Notes: generated from the sequence alone by a model not told the origin. Numbered from the stretch's first letter, positions 8,734-17,164 are shown. The stretch: DNA of 33,214 bases from Clostridium sp. (GCA_028692255.1 JAQUXS010000025.1:1-33214), one strand, 5' to 3'. Program-made: numbers and translations.

Positions 8734-9215
8734 ATGAATAAATTTAAAATAATAGGGATATTTATATTTTTCATATTGGTGATACTTATTTTTTCAAAAT
8801 GCAGTTTAATAAAAAAATTAAACGAACCTGAACCTAAATTAAAAGAGCCTGTTGTGTATTTATATTCAACTGTTAAGCAAAGAATAACTGTAAAATTAAA
8901 TTTTAACGGTAAGATAATTTATTCTTATCCTAAGTATAATGAAGGGTGGAAAGTTATTGCTAATCCAAATGGAAATATAGTTAATTTAAAAGATGAAAAA
9001 TGGAGAATAATAAATACAATTTAATAACTTTTCAAAATAAGGAATATGAAAAAATAGCAAAACTCAATGTTAGTCCAAAGCCTGATTCTATGTTAAGGAT
9101 ATTTATGGTTTTTAAAGCAATTAAAAGTCCAATTCATATAGAACAACCTAATATAAAACCTTTTGTAAGAAGAGGCTTTACAGTTGTTGAATGGGGAGGA
9201 TCAGAGATTAAATAA
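8734..9215 (+). pseudogene. Conserved clostridial membrane-anchored protein, internally deleted and frame-disrupted
   Basis: Two partial reading frames make one ancestral gene. The 5' part (8734-9024) encodes a membrane anchor with a lipobox-like FSKC, then PVVYLYSTVKQRITVKLNF and a YPKYNEGWKV block. The 3' part (from about 9000, another frame) encodes NNKYNLITFQNKEYEKIAKL, PKPDSMLRIFM and GFTVVEWGG. From memory of clostridial hypothetical proteins these blocks belong to one protein, with a middle segment of roughly 70 residues between them that is missing here. The junction lies near 8998-9000, and the frames differ, so the deletion was not a multiple of three. No internal ribosome binding site supports separate translation of the 3' part. 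The function of the intact family is unknown to me. Confidence 0.7.
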
Positions 9216-9242
9216 ATTTTTAACTAAAAGGAATGACAAAAT

Positions 9243-9641
9243 ATGAGAGCGAAAATACTGCACCACATTTGTATTCAAACGGATAAATATAATGAATCAC
9301 TTGAATTTTATATTAAAATTTTAGGCTTTGAAAAGATTAAAGAAACTTCAAATTTTCATAATAGAGCTTTTAACACGTGGTTAAAATTAGGAACATTTAT
9401 GATTGAACTTCAGACAGGTAAAAAGGGTGATAAATTAAATAGCTGGAGTTCATTAAATGAGGGTATAGTACATATGTGCTTTTTAGTTGAGGATGTTCAA
9501 GAGGAGTATAATAGAATAAAAAGATTAGGCTATAACAGTTTCAAAATTAAAAATGAACAAGAAATTTATAAGGTTGAAGATGGTTATTTATTTAAAGTTA
9601 AAGCTCCGGAAGGTACTGAGATTGAAGTAAGGGATAAATAG
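9243..9641 (+). CDS. VOC-superfamily (glyoxalase/bleomycin-resistance fold) protein
   Basis: A 132-residue protein made of two beta-alpha-beta-beta-beta units. The usual metal ligand positions are filled: His in LHHICIQT, Glu in FMIELQT, His in IVHMCFLV and Glu in GTEIEVRD, which resembles lactoylglutathione lyase and methylmalonyl-CoA epimerase relatives. The start ATG has AAAGGAA at 9228-9234. The reaction cannot be decided, since this fold covers isomerases, dioxygenases and resistance proteins. The following reductase is 50 bases downstream and may be in the same transcript. Confidence 0.82.
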   Translation: MRAKILHHICIQTDKYNESLEFYIKILGFEKIKETSNFHNRAFNTWLKLGTFMIELQTGKKGDKLNSWSSLNEGIVHMCFLVEDVQEEYNRIKRLGYNSFKIKNEQEIYKVEDGYLFKVKAPEGTEIEVRDK

Positions 9642-9691
9642 GAATAATATATTAAATAATATAAGATTATAAAAAGAAGGCGAACCATTAT

Positions 9692-10624
9692 ATGAAAATA
9701 TTAGTCTACGGTGCAGGTGTTCTTGGAAGCTATATTGCACATGTTTTATTTAGTGGAGGCAATGATGTTACGATATTTGCACAAGGGAAAAGACTTGAAG
9801 AATTAAATGAAAATGGAATTATTACTGGTCATTTTGTAAAGTTTAAAACCACTAAGGATAAAGTAAAGGTAATAGATTCGCTTTTATCAGGGGAAATATA
9901 TGATATTATTTTTGTTGCTGTGAAGTATACTGAAATAAAAAATATACTTCCTATTTTAACAGAGAATAAGAGTAGACATATTGTCTTTGTGGGCAATAAT
10001 TCAAATCCAGATTTAATACAAAATTATATTAAGAAAAAAAGTAGTATAAGGAAGGAAATAGCATTTGGTTTTGAAAATGCCAGTGGACACTTTGAAAATG
10101 GGTGCTTAATATGTTCACGAAAAAGTGATCATATACAAATAGGAGGCATTAGAGAAACAATATTATGGAGGAGTGTTATAGATAAGGCGTTTGAAAATAC
10201 AAAACATAAAGTAAACTATTTTGATAATATGGAATCTTTTCTTAAAACACATGCTGCTTTTATATTGCCACTATGTTATGCTGCTTATGCTAGCCAGGGC
10301 AAAGTAGGTGGAAAGCTGTTAAATCAGGCTATTGATGCAATAGATGAGGGGTACCAATTGCTAGAAACCTTGGGGTATTCTATAGTTCCACAAAATGAAT
10401 TGCAATCTGTAAGGGAGAATAGAGGCAAGCTTTATAGAAAGATAAAACTTATGAAGGTAACGTCACTTCCTAATTTTGCTGCAAGTGACTATGAAGTAAT
10501 GGATGATGTTAAAGAGACGTTAGCATTAAGCTCTGAATTTGACAGACTTAAGCAGATGGCAGGAATTTCTACACCAAATTGGGATGCACTTGAAATGCAT
10601 ATAAAAGAAACTCAAAATTTATGA
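9692..10624 (+). CDS. Ketopantoate reductase-family protein
   Basis: A 310-residue NADPH-dependent oxidoreductase of the ApbA/PanE family. The Rossmann start is clear (MKILVYGAGVLGSYIAHVL, residues 1-19) and the C-terminal helical domain is present (about 185-305). In PanE the enzyme reduces 2-dehydropantoate in coenzyme A synthesis. No panB, panC or panD is nearby, and many clostridial paralogues have unknown substrates, so no gene symbol is given. The ribosome binding site AGAAGG lies about 11 bases before the start. A strong hairpin follows the gene. Confidence 0.82.
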   Translation: MKILVYGAGVLGSYIAHVLFSGGNDVTIFAQGKRLEELNENGIITGHFVKFKTTKDKVKVIDSLLSGEIYDIIFVAVKYTEIKNILPILTENKSRHIVFVGNNSNPDLIQNYIKKKSSIRKEIAFGFENASGHFENGCLICSRKSDHIQIGGIRETILWRSVIDKAFENTKHKVNYFDNMESFLKTHAAFILPLCYAAYASQGKVGGKLLNQAIDAIDEGYQLLETLGYSIVPQNELQSVRENRGKLYRKIKLMKVTSLPNFAASDYEVMDDVKETLALSSEFDRLKQMAGISTPNWDALEMHIKETQNL

Positions 10625-10662
10625 TTAATGGATAATCCTAGATAATATTATTACTTAAAAAA

Positions 10663-10714
10663 ACTGGTAACTGTATTAACAACATTTCTTTAATACAGTT
10701 ACCAGTGATTTTTA
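10663..10714 (+). terminator. Intrinsic terminator, possibly bidirectional
   Basis: A perfect 17-bp inverted repeat (10663-10679 with 10690-10706). It is followed by TTTTT two bases later on the plus strand, and has a run of seven T on the minus strand. It separates the reductase gene from the tRNA promoter. Confidence 0.85.
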
Positions 10715-10719
10715 CAGGT

Positions 10720-10748
10720 TTGGCTTTTAAAATCTATTGTGCTATAAT
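10720..10748 (+). promoter_or_regulatory. Promoter of the tRNA-Leu gene
   Basis: TTGGCT at 10720-10725, a 17-bp spacer, and TATAAT at 10743-10748. The predicted start falls about 10 bases before the mature tRNA 5' end. Confidence 0.65.
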
Positions 10749-10763
10749 ATAAAAGTCAAATAT

Positions 10764-10846
10764 GCGGGTATGGCGGAATTGGCAGACGCGCTAGTTTCAG
10801 GTATTAGTGGGAAACCATGCAGGTTCGAATCCTGTTATCCGCACCA
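10764..10846 (+). tRNA. tRNA-Leu (CAG)
   Basis: An 83-base class II tRNA with encoded CCA. Acceptor strands are GCGGGTA and TATCCGC (one G-U), discriminator A. The D-arm region is GGCGGAATTGGCAGACGCGC. The anticodon stem-loop has loop TTCAGGT, so the anticodon is CAG. A long variable arm (TGGGAAACCA) fits leucine. The T arm has loop TTCGAAT. The gene stands alone between two terminators. Confidence 0.95.
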
Positions 10847-10872
10847 GTGATATAAATTATAATTATTATGTA

Positions 10873-10926
10873 AAAAGTTGTTACCTAGATAGATTTTTAA
10901 TCTCCATCTAGATAACAACTTTTTTA
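10873..10926. terminator. Terminator shared by tRNA-Leu and the convergent yidC-like gene
   Basis: A long inverted repeat (10873-10890 with 10906-10923) with one mismatch. It has an A-run on the left and a T-run on the right, so it can work in both directions. Confidence 0.85.
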
Positions 10927-10929
10927 TTT

Positions 10930-11574
10930 TTAATATACAGTTTTTGATTTTTTCATATATATTCTAAAGGTAAGTTCTTCTAAAAAAGTAAATAGACTTG
11001 TGGTTATTAAATATAATCCTATAGCAATGGGTGCTGCCTTAGCTACAAATAGACTAACTACTGCCATTATTGTTATATTGCTTTTATTTGCTATAACTTG
11101 ACCTTTGATTTTCAAAAAAGGGATATATGAAAGTAAATTTGGTGTTAATGTTACAAAGGTGTATATTAACGGAACAATAAAGTAGGGATCAGTATTTTCA
11201 ATGCTAGACACCCAAGGTATAAGGAATGTTCTAACATTTACATGCATTTTATTAATTATGCTCCACATAGTCATTAGTATGGGAAGTTGAATTAAAGTTA
11301 ATAAGCAGCCCAGCATGGTTTTTGCACTTTCTGTAGATTGTTTTTTTATCTCTTCTTCAAGCTTATCTTTATTGTTTTTATATTTTATCTTAAATTCTTC
11401 CATTTGTTTTGAAAGTTTTTGCTGTTTCATTATTGATTTTTTTTGTTTAAATGAAAATGGAAAAAGTATTATTCTAATCATTATTGTTAGCAAAACTATA
11501 GAGAGTCCCCAATCACCAGTAAAACTAAAAATTAAATTTAATAGATAACTTAAAAAGTTAAAAATGATGTTCAA
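10930..11574 (-). CDS. YidC/Oxa1-family membrane insertase, short form
   Basis: Inserts proteins into the cytoplasmic membrane. About 214 residues with five hydrophobic segments. The first is followed by the family's conserved arginine (IMIRIILFPFSFKQKKSIMKQ) and a charged cytoplasmic coiled region (about 55-85). There is no lipoprotein signal peptide, unlike SpoIIIJ-type proteins. The start is probably TTG at 11574: AAAGGAG sits directly against the ATG at 11583, too close for use, but at normal distance from this TTG. It lies about 30 bases after a small membrane-protein gene in the same direction, with no rnpA or rpmH near, so it is likely an accessory paralogue, not the housekeeping copy. 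Confidence 0.85.
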   Translation of the reverse strand: MNIIFNFLSYLLNLIFSFTGDWGLSIVLLTIMIRIILFPFSFKQKKSIMKQQKLSKQMEEFKIKYKNNKDKLEEEIKKQSTESAKTMLGCLLTLIQLPILMTMWSIINKMHVNVRTFLIPWVSSIENTDPYFIVPLIYTFVTLTPNLLSYIPFLKIKGQVIANKSNITIMAVVSLFVAKAAPIAIGLYLITTSLFTFLEELTFRIYMKKSKTVY

Positions 11575-11602
11575 TATTCGCATCTCCTTTGAATAATTTT
11601 AC

Positions 11603-11848
11603 CTAAAACATCATTTCTATTTTAAAGTTCACAAAGTATCTCCATATGCCATATTTCTCGAAAATAATATAGTCTTTAGGGCGTAATTTTTTTATAAACT
11701 CAATCCAGCGGTTTAAAATAGTTACTGTAATATTCTTTTCACAATTATGCTTAAAAATCCTATAAGAGCATACTATGTAAGAAAATATGAAGGTAAAGCA
11801 CATTATTAAAAACATTAATTGAATTAAATTTATAAAATTAGAATTCAA
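11603..11848 (-). CDS. Small membrane protein of unknown function upstream of the yidC-like gene
   Basis: About 81 residues from a TTG start at 11848. AGAGGTG lies 6 bases upstream, whereas the GTG at 11857 is inside the ribosome binding site. It has one strongly hydrophobic segment (about residues 6-28), then a basic cytoplasmic-type tail rich in Lys, Arg and aromatic residues. I do not recognise the family. Its placement just before the yidC paralogue, with a shared promoter upstream, suggests the two are expressed together. A real gene is likely but not certain because of its length. Confidence 0.6.
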   Translation of the reverse strand: MNSNFINLIQLMFLIMCFTFIFSYIVCSYRIFKHNCEKNITVTILNRWIEFIKKLRPKDYIIFEKYGIWRYFVNFKIEMMF

Positions 11849-11904
11849 CTTATTCACCTCTGAAAATTAAAGTTATTTATTAACTTGTTTATAAATCAAT
11901 TTTA

Positions 11905-11933
11905 AATATAATCACATGATACCATAATTTCAA
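11905..11933 (-). promoter_or_regulatory. Candidate sigmaA promoter for the small membrane protein and yidC-like genes
   Basis: On the minus strand, TTGAAA (complement of 11928-11933), a 17-bp spacer, and TATATT (complement of 11905-11910). Confidence 0.55.
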
Positions 11934-11981
11934 TATATAGTAAATTAAAATTTTGACGTTCATTATTGTTTTTTACAAACA

Positions 11982-12012
11982 TGAATAAAAAGATTGAATT
12001 TACTACAAAATA
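11982..12012 (+). promoter_or_regulatory. Possible sigmaG-type promoter of the germination operon
   Basis: TGAATA at 11982-11987 and CAAAATA at 12006-12012, spaced 18 bp. They resemble forespore sigmaG elements, but the -10 is imperfect. The expected developmental timing of ger operons is the main support. Confidence 0.3.
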
Positions 12013-12054
12013 ATAAAAATGGTTATTAAGGCTTAAAATGTGAGGTAAAGGCAT

Positions 12055-13605
12055 ATGGAAAATGATAAATTTGAATATAAGAACATAAAAGTTTCGGTGA
12101 AGCTTAGTGTAAATATTCAAAATTTAAAAAAGATATTTGACAAGTTTCCTGATTTAATTATGCGAGAAATAAAGCTAGAAAATAATCCTAAACATAGTGC
12201 AGTTCTTGTTTATTTAAATCAAATGGTTGATTTAAATATTGTTGAAAAAGTAATTATTAAAAAATTAACAAGTCCAAGTCAAGGTTCACCTTATGATGTA
12301 TCAAATTCTGATTACTTTAAATATATGCTGGGAATAAGTGATAAAGATATATATTCTTCTATTGAAAAAGTTGTAGATGCAATTTTAGATGGTAAAGTAG
12401 GTTTATTTATTGATGAAATAGATAAGTCAATGGCTATTGACTTGAAAAAAACGCCTGGCAGAAATGTTGAAGAACCAGAAGTTGAAAGTGTATTAAGGGG
12501 GCCAAGAGAAGGCTTTACAGAAAGTATTTCTATAAATTTAGTTTTACTTAGAAAGAAAATTAAAAGTTCAAATTTAAAAATGGAGCAGTTTATAATTGGT
12601 AGAGAAACAAAGACAGATGTGTCTATAGTGTATCTTTCCAATATAGCAAATATTAAGATAGTTAATGAATTAAGAGAAAGAATAAAAAGGATTGATGTTG
12701 ATGCTGTGTTTGGATCAAATACTATAAAAGAATACATTGAAGATGAGGCAATACCAATAGTACCTACCACATTTTCAACAGAAAGACCAGACGTAGTAGA
12801 GGGCAAATTATTAAGTGGAAGAATTGCAATTTTGGTAGATGGAACGCCACTAGTTGTAACTGTTCCAGCAATATTTGCAGAATTTATGGAAACTACTGAG
12901 GATTTTTATTTAAATTATATATATGTTACATTTAACCGCTTTATTAGATATACCGCTTTTATTTTATCTATAATATTACCTGGATTTTTTGTAGCAATAA
13001 CAACATTCCATCCAGAGCTCATACCAACAGGTCTTTTAATAAGTTTTATTAAAGCTCGTTCAGGTGTTCCATATTCTTCTTTAATTGAATGCTGTTTAAT
13101 GCTCACAGTATATGAAATATTAAGAGAGGCAGGTATAAGAATGCCAAGAGCTGTAGGGCAAGCGGTAAGTGTAGTAGGAGCACTTGTACTAGGTCAGGCA
13201 GCAGTAGAAGCAGGATTAGCTAGTACACCTATGGTAATAGTAATATCTACTACAGCCATAGCTTCTTTTTCTATACCATCAACAGATATGTACACATCAA
13301 CAATATTACCAAGATTTATATTTCTGTTTTTAGGAAGTTTTTTAGGATTAATTTCATTAATTACAGGAATAATACTTTTTTTTGTAAAACTTATGTCTAT
13401 TCGCTCATTTGGAGTGCCATATATGGAACCTTTAGCACCATTTATTAAAAATCAATTTGGAGATATTATAATGAGACGTCCTATGTGGAGCAAAACTAAA
13501 CGATCTAATTTGATAACAGGTAAAAAATCTAGAAATAAAAAAACTTACAATCGTATTAAATTTATAAAAAATGAAAAAAAAATTAAAGAAAAAAATAGGG
13601 AATAA
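12055..13605 (+). CDS. gerA: Spore germination protein, GerA (A subunit) family
   Basis: The A subunit of a nutrient germinant receptor in the spore inner membrane. The 516-residue protein has a long N-terminal soluble domain (about 1-285), a membrane domain with about five helices (285-465), and a basic, Lys/Arg/Asn-rich C-terminal tail. Typical GerA blocks are present: LLRGPREGFTES-type sequence near residue 150, a PTxxxTERPDV stretch, and IKARSGVPYSSLIE in the membrane part. The C-subunit gene follows after 3 bases, so they are co-transcribed. Which paralogue (GerA, GerB, GerK or other) and which germinant cannot be told from sequence alone. Confidence 0.93.
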   Translation: MENDKFEYKNIKVSVKLSVNIQNLKKIFDKFPDLIMREIKLENNPKHSAVLVYLNQMVDLNIVEKVIIKKLTSPSQGSPYDVSNSDYFKYMLGISDKDIYSSIEKVVDAILDGKVGLFIDEIDKSMAIDLKKTPGRNVEEPEVESVLRGPREGFTESISINLVLLRKKIKSSNLKMEQFIIGRETKTDVSIVYLSNIANIKIVNELRERIKRIDVDAVFGSNTIKEYIEDEAIPIVPTTFSTERPDVVEGKLLSGRIAILVDGTPLVVTVPAIFAEFMETTEDFYLNYIYVTFNRFIRYTAFILSIILPGFFVAITTFHPELIPTGLLISFIKARSGVPYSSLIECCLMLTVYEILREAGIRMPRAVGQAVSVVGALVLGQAAVEAGLASTPMVIVISTTAIASFSIPSTDMYTSTILPRFIFLFLGSFLGLISLITGIILFFVKLMSIRSFGVPYMEPLAPFIKNQFGDIIMRRPMWSKTKRSNLITGKKSRNKKTYNRIKFIKNEKKIKEKNRE

Positions 13606-13608
13606 ATT

Positions 13609-14772
13609 ATGAAAAAGATAATAGTAATTTTTATAACAATTATTTTTACATCTTCTTTAGTTGGTTGCAGGAAAACAAGACAGGAGATAAATAAAATATC
13701 TGTAGTCCTTGCTACTGGAATTGATTTAACGCCGGATAACAAGTATCTAATGACTGTTCAAGTATTAAATTCTCAAAAAGATGAATCAAATTCTATGGGT
13801 GGATCAAATAGTGGAGGCAAGCAAATTTCTTCGGATGTAATTGTATATAGTATGGAAGGGTATACTTTTGATGATGCAATCTCAAAGATATCTACTGAGA
13901 TTGGTAGCGGATTGTTTTTTCATAATAAATATGTAGTTATAGGCAAAGAATTAGCGAAATCTGGAATGAATTTAGTGATTGATTCTTTATCAAGAGCTTA
14001 TGACACTAGACTAGCAAGTGTCTTGCTTATTACAAATGGAAAAGCTTCAGATATAGTGAAAAACACTACAGATCAAGACAAGATACCAGCAAATACAGTA
14101 GAAAAATTGATTGATTTGCAAGGTAATTATGGATATGCACCAGTAATTCCTAGAGTTAAATTTATTAATGCATTATACAATAAAGCATCATCACCAATAA
14201 TTGGAGTTATAAATTTGCGAAAAAACAATGGAAATGTTGTTTTTCAGTTAGCAGGCACAGCTGTATTTAAAAGAGATAAATTATCAGGATTTATGGATAT
14301 GTACCAAACCAGAGGAATGCAGTGGATAAAAGGGCAAGTTAAAAGTGGAGAAATAATAACATATTTGCCAGATAATAACGTTGTTGATTTCCAGATAATA
14401 ACGAGTAAAAGTAAAATGAAATCAATAATAAAAGACGGAGTACTTACAATGAAAATAGATGTTACTGGTGAATCAATTATAAATGAAATGGCAGGGACTC
14501 TAGATCCTGTTAAGGATTATAAGGTTATGGATAAGTTTAACTATTTGCAGAACGAAGCTATAGAACAAGAAGTTAGACTTGCATTATATACAGCACAGAA
14601 ACAATTTAAATTAGATATATTAGATTTTAATGGAGCGATAAAAAGAGATAATCCTGACTATTGGAGTAAAATAGAAAAAAATTGGGATAATATTTTTCCT
14701 AACATAAAAGTTCAAGTAAATGTAAATTTTAAAGTTAAAAGACCGGGGCTCATTTCTAAACCAACAATATGA
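13609..14772 (+). CDS. gerC: Spore germination lipoprotein, Ger(x)C family
   Basis: The C subunit of the germinant receptor, a lipoprotein on the outer face of the spore inner membrane. The 387-residue protein starts with a signal peptide ending in the lipobox LVGC (Cys20). The remaining part carries Ger(x)C features: VVLATGIDLTPDNKYLMTVQ, ISTEIGSGLFFHNKYVVIGKELA, and a C-terminal domain ending near KRDNPDYW. It starts 3 bases after the A subunit gene. The gene precedes the B subunit, giving the order A-C-B. Confidence 0.93.
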   Translation: MKKIIVIFITIIFTSSLVGCRKTRQEINKISVVLATGIDLTPDNKYLMTVQVLNSQKDESNSMGGSNSGGKQISSDVIVYSMEGYTFDDAISKISTEIGSGLFFHNKYVVIGKELAKSGMNLVIDSLSRAYDTRLASVLLITNGKASDIVKNTTDQDKIPANTVEKLIDLQGNYGYAPVIPRVKFINALYNKASSPIIGVINLRKNNGNVVFQLAGTAVFKRDKLSGFMDMYQTRGMQWIKGQVKSGEIITYLPDNNVVDFQIITSKSKMKSIIKDGVLTMKIDVTGESIINEMAGTLDPVKDYKVMDKFNYLQNEAIEQEVRLALYTAQKQFKLDILDFNGAIKRDNPDYWSKIEKNWDNIFPNIKVQVNVNFKVKRPGLISKPTI

Positions 14773-14819
14773 TTTTACCATGGATAGGTTTGTTTAGTAT
14801 TTAGAAAGTAGGGATTATT

Positions 14820-15926
14820 GTGAAAATAAAAATATCAGTATATCAATTATTTGCCGCAAATATAATGGTGCCTTTAGGAACTGCAATGCTTTTTTTAATA
14901 AATCCAGAAGCTAAGCAAGATGCATGGATAGGAATGCTTATTTATATAGTGCCTGCAATAATATTACAACTTGTATATATAAGTTTATGGCAAAAGTACC
15001 CGGAAGATACTATAGTAACATATATGCCACAAATTTTTGGAAAAATAATAGGATATGTTTTAAGTATTTTATATATAATTTTTTTTGTATATGAAGCTGC
15101 ACGATCTGTGCGTGATTTTACAGAATTAATACTAACTTCAATTATACCTAAAGCATCTTATTTTATAGTTTTATTATCAATAATGGCAATTATTTGGTAT
15201 TTAGCATTTTCAGGATTAGAAAATATGTTTCGTTCAATAAATATGTTTTTGTATATGGGGATGATTTTTTTAATATTGGAGTGGATTTTTCTTTTTACAA
15301 CGGAAGGGACTGTAAATTTAGATAATATTAAGCCAATACTTAGTGATGGCATTTTACCTGTTATAAAAGAAAGTTGGAAGCTTATAACCTTTCCATATGG
15401 AGAAACTATAGTAATTGCTATGTTTCTTCCATGTGTTAAAGAAACAGCAAAAGTAAGAAAAATGTCTATATTATCGATGATTTTTTTGGGGATACTTTTA
15501 TCAGTAAATGCCATAATGTTTTTATCTGTATTAGGGGTAGAGCTATCTTCTAATACGCCTTTCCCATTTTTAAGAACTATTAAAATGATGAAAATAGGTG
15601 AAACTTTTGATAGAGTTGATATATTTTTTATATTGATTATGATGATTGGAGGAGCCATTAAAGTAAGCTTTTTCATGTATGCTTCAATGCTTGGGACTTG
15701 CCAGCTTATAAAAATAAAAGATACAAAATATTTAGCACTACCTTTTAGTATATTAATTTATTTCGCTTCTATATTAATTGCTAAAAATTATCCGCAGCAT
15801 ATATATATAGGTCAAACCTTATCATTAAAATATATTCATTTGCCTTTTGAGGTTATTATACCAATAATAGCATTGATAATATATTATATTAAAAGATACA
15901 TATGTTCAATATTTCACTTTAAATGA
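14820..15926 (+). CDS. gerB: Spore germination permease, GerB (B subunit) family
   Basis: The B subunit of the germinant receptor, an APC-superfamily integral membrane protein that binds germinant. The 368-residue protein has about ten hydrophobic segments. Typical spore-permease blocks are the N-terminal ISVYQLFAANIMVPLGTAML, DAWIGMLIYIVPA, and the segment around AARSVRDFTELI. The start is GTG at 14820, with AAAGTAGGGA about 5 bases upstream. It lies 47 bases after gerC with no terminator. Confidence 0.92.
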   Translation: MKIKISVYQLFAANIMVPLGTAMLFLINPEAKQDAWIGMLIYIVPAIILQLVYISLWQKYPEDTIVTYMPQIFGKIIGYVLSILYIIFFVYEAARSVRDFTELILTSIIPKASYFIVLLSIMAIIWYLAFSGLENMFRSINMFLYMGMIFLILEWIFLFTTEGTVNLDNIKPILSDGILPVIKESWKLITFPYGETIVIAMFLPCVKETAKVRKMSILSMIFLGILLSVNAIMFLSVLGVELSSNTPFPFLRTIKMMKIGETFDRVDIFFILIMMIGGAIKVSFFMYASMLGTCQLIKIKDTKYLALPFSILIYFASILIAKNYPQHIYIGQTLSLKYIHLPFEVIIPIIALIIYYIKRYICSIFHFK

Positions 15927-15951
15927 AGAATGAATGAGAGGAGTTTATACA

Positions 15952-15990
15952 TTGAAAAGTTTTAAGTATGTTGGTAAACTTAGTTATTAG
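15952..15990 (+). CDS. Possible 12-residue peptide ORF after the ger operon
   Basis: A TTG start at 15952 has AGAGGAG 8 bases upstream, as good as any site in the window. The frame encodes a basic 12-residue peptide, MKSFKYVGKLSY, before TAG. It may be a real micro-ORF, the preserved 5' end of a lost gene, or chance. Confidence 0.25.
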   Translation: MKSFKYVGKLSY

Positions 15991-16060
15991 GGTACAAAAT
16001 TAATTTAATTAGGTTTATAGTAAAATGAATATTAACATTTTCACAAGGGGGCAGTTATAA

Positions 16061-17011
16061 ATGGCTTTATTTAATTCATTAAGTGGAATATTTTCTATTG
16101 TTTTAATGATAGTAATAGGTATTGTTTTGGCATCAAGAGGTTGGTTTAGTGAGGAATCTTCACGACTCATTACAAAACTTGTAATGAATGTAGCTCTTCC
16201 AGCGCTTATGATTTCAACAATACTTGAGAATCTTAAAAGATCAACTTTAATCCATATGGGAAAAGGCATATTGATACCTATATTGTCTATGAGTATATGT
16301 TTAATGATTGCAATTATTCTTTCAAAAATATTAAAAATAAGAAAAGAGAGATCTGGACTTTTTATATCAATGTTTTTTAATTCTAATACTATATTTGTTG
16401 GACTTCCAGTAAACCTTGCACTATTTGGGAAGGAGAGCGTTCCATTTGTGCTTCTATATTATATTGCAAATACAACCTTTTTTTGGACACTAGGAGTCTA
16501 TTACATAAGCAAAAGTGGTAATAAAAAAAATAGTGGCAGCATTTTTAGTAAAGATACACTAAGAAGGGTGATTTCGCCACCTCTTCTTGGATATATAGTA
16601 GCACTTATATTGTTAATTTTTAAAATAAGACTGCCAAAGTTTATTATGCAGACAGCAGATTATATGGGCGGACTTACAACTCCACTTTCAATGATATTTA
16701 TAGGAATTTGTATTTTTTCTGTTTCTATTAAAAATATTAAAGTTAATAGGGACATGCTTGGTATAATTGCAGGAAGGTTTATAGTTTCACCAATTACAGT
16801 GTATGCACTTACTTTTTTACTTCCCATACCTATTTTAATGAAGAAAGTTTTCATTATACAGTCAATAATGCCTGTTATGACAAACAGCAGTATTGTTGCA
16901 AAATCTTGCGGCGCTGATACTGAATATGCAGCTATTATGACAGTAGTTACTACGGTACTTTCAATGCTAATAATCCCTTTTTATATGATACTTCTTCAAA
17001 ATTTATTTTAA
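16061..17011 (+). CDS. AEC-family (auxin efflux carrier-like) transporter
   Basis: A 316-residue membrane protein with about ten hydrophobic helices in two halves. The N-terminal segment reads IGIVLASRGWFSEESSR, and the region after it NVALPALMISTIL; both are typical of bacterial AEC proteins such as YfdV or MleP relatives. The second half has TTPLSMIFIGI and a late SCGADTEYA block. Members move carboxylates such as malate or malonate, but the substrate is unknown here. The start has AAGGGGG about 8 bases upstream. It appears to be a single-gene transcript. Confidence 0.88.
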   Translation: MALFNSLSGIFSIVLMIVIGIVLASRGWFSEESSRLITKLVMNVALPALMISTILENLKRSTLIHMGKGILIPILSMSICLMIAIILSKILKIRKERSGLFISMFFNSNTIFVGLPVNLALFGKESVPFVLLYYIANTTFFWTLGVYYISKSGNKKNSGSIFSKDTLRRVISPPLLGYIVALILLIFKIRLPKFIMQTADYMGGLTTPLSMIFIGICIFSVSIKNIKVNRDMLGIIAGRFIVSPITVYALTFLLPIPILMKKVFIIQSIMPVMTNSSIVAKSCGADTEYAAIMTVVTTVLSMLIIPFYMILLQNLF

Positions 17012-17068
17012 TGAACATCACATATTGTAATATTGTGAGATTTTATGTATAATTTTGCAAAGGAGTTG

Positions 17069-17122
17069 TTTACAAAATATTTAATATAAATTATAATTAA
17101 ATTGAATTATAATTTATATTAA
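17069..17122 (+). promoter_or_regulatory. Promoter of the chemotaxis receptor gene overlapped by a perfect inverted repeat
   Basis: TTTACA at 17069-17074, a 17-bp spacer, and TATAAT at 17092-17097. An 18-bp perfect inverted repeat (17081-17098 and 17105-17122, 6-base loop) covers the -10 and the expected start. It may be an operator or a 5' mRNA hairpin. The arms are entirely A/T. Confidence 0.6.
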
Positions 17123-17164
17123 TTTTGGAGGTTTAATTAAACAAAATTCCTAGGGGGGAGAAAC

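Noticed and set aside
11902-12120. Minus-strand ORF of 72 codons
   Set aside because: It overlaps the promoter region and the start of gerA, has no ribosome binding site, and its sequence is simple A/T-rich translation.
12312-12806. Minus-strand ORF of 164 codons inside gerA
   Set aside because: It is antisense to a well-supported family protein, with Ser/Ile/Phe-rich composition typical of a shadow frame.
15158-15676. Minus-strand ORF of 172 codons inside gerB
   Set aside because: It is antisense to the hydrophobic permease coding sequence; no ribosome binding site and no recognisable motif.
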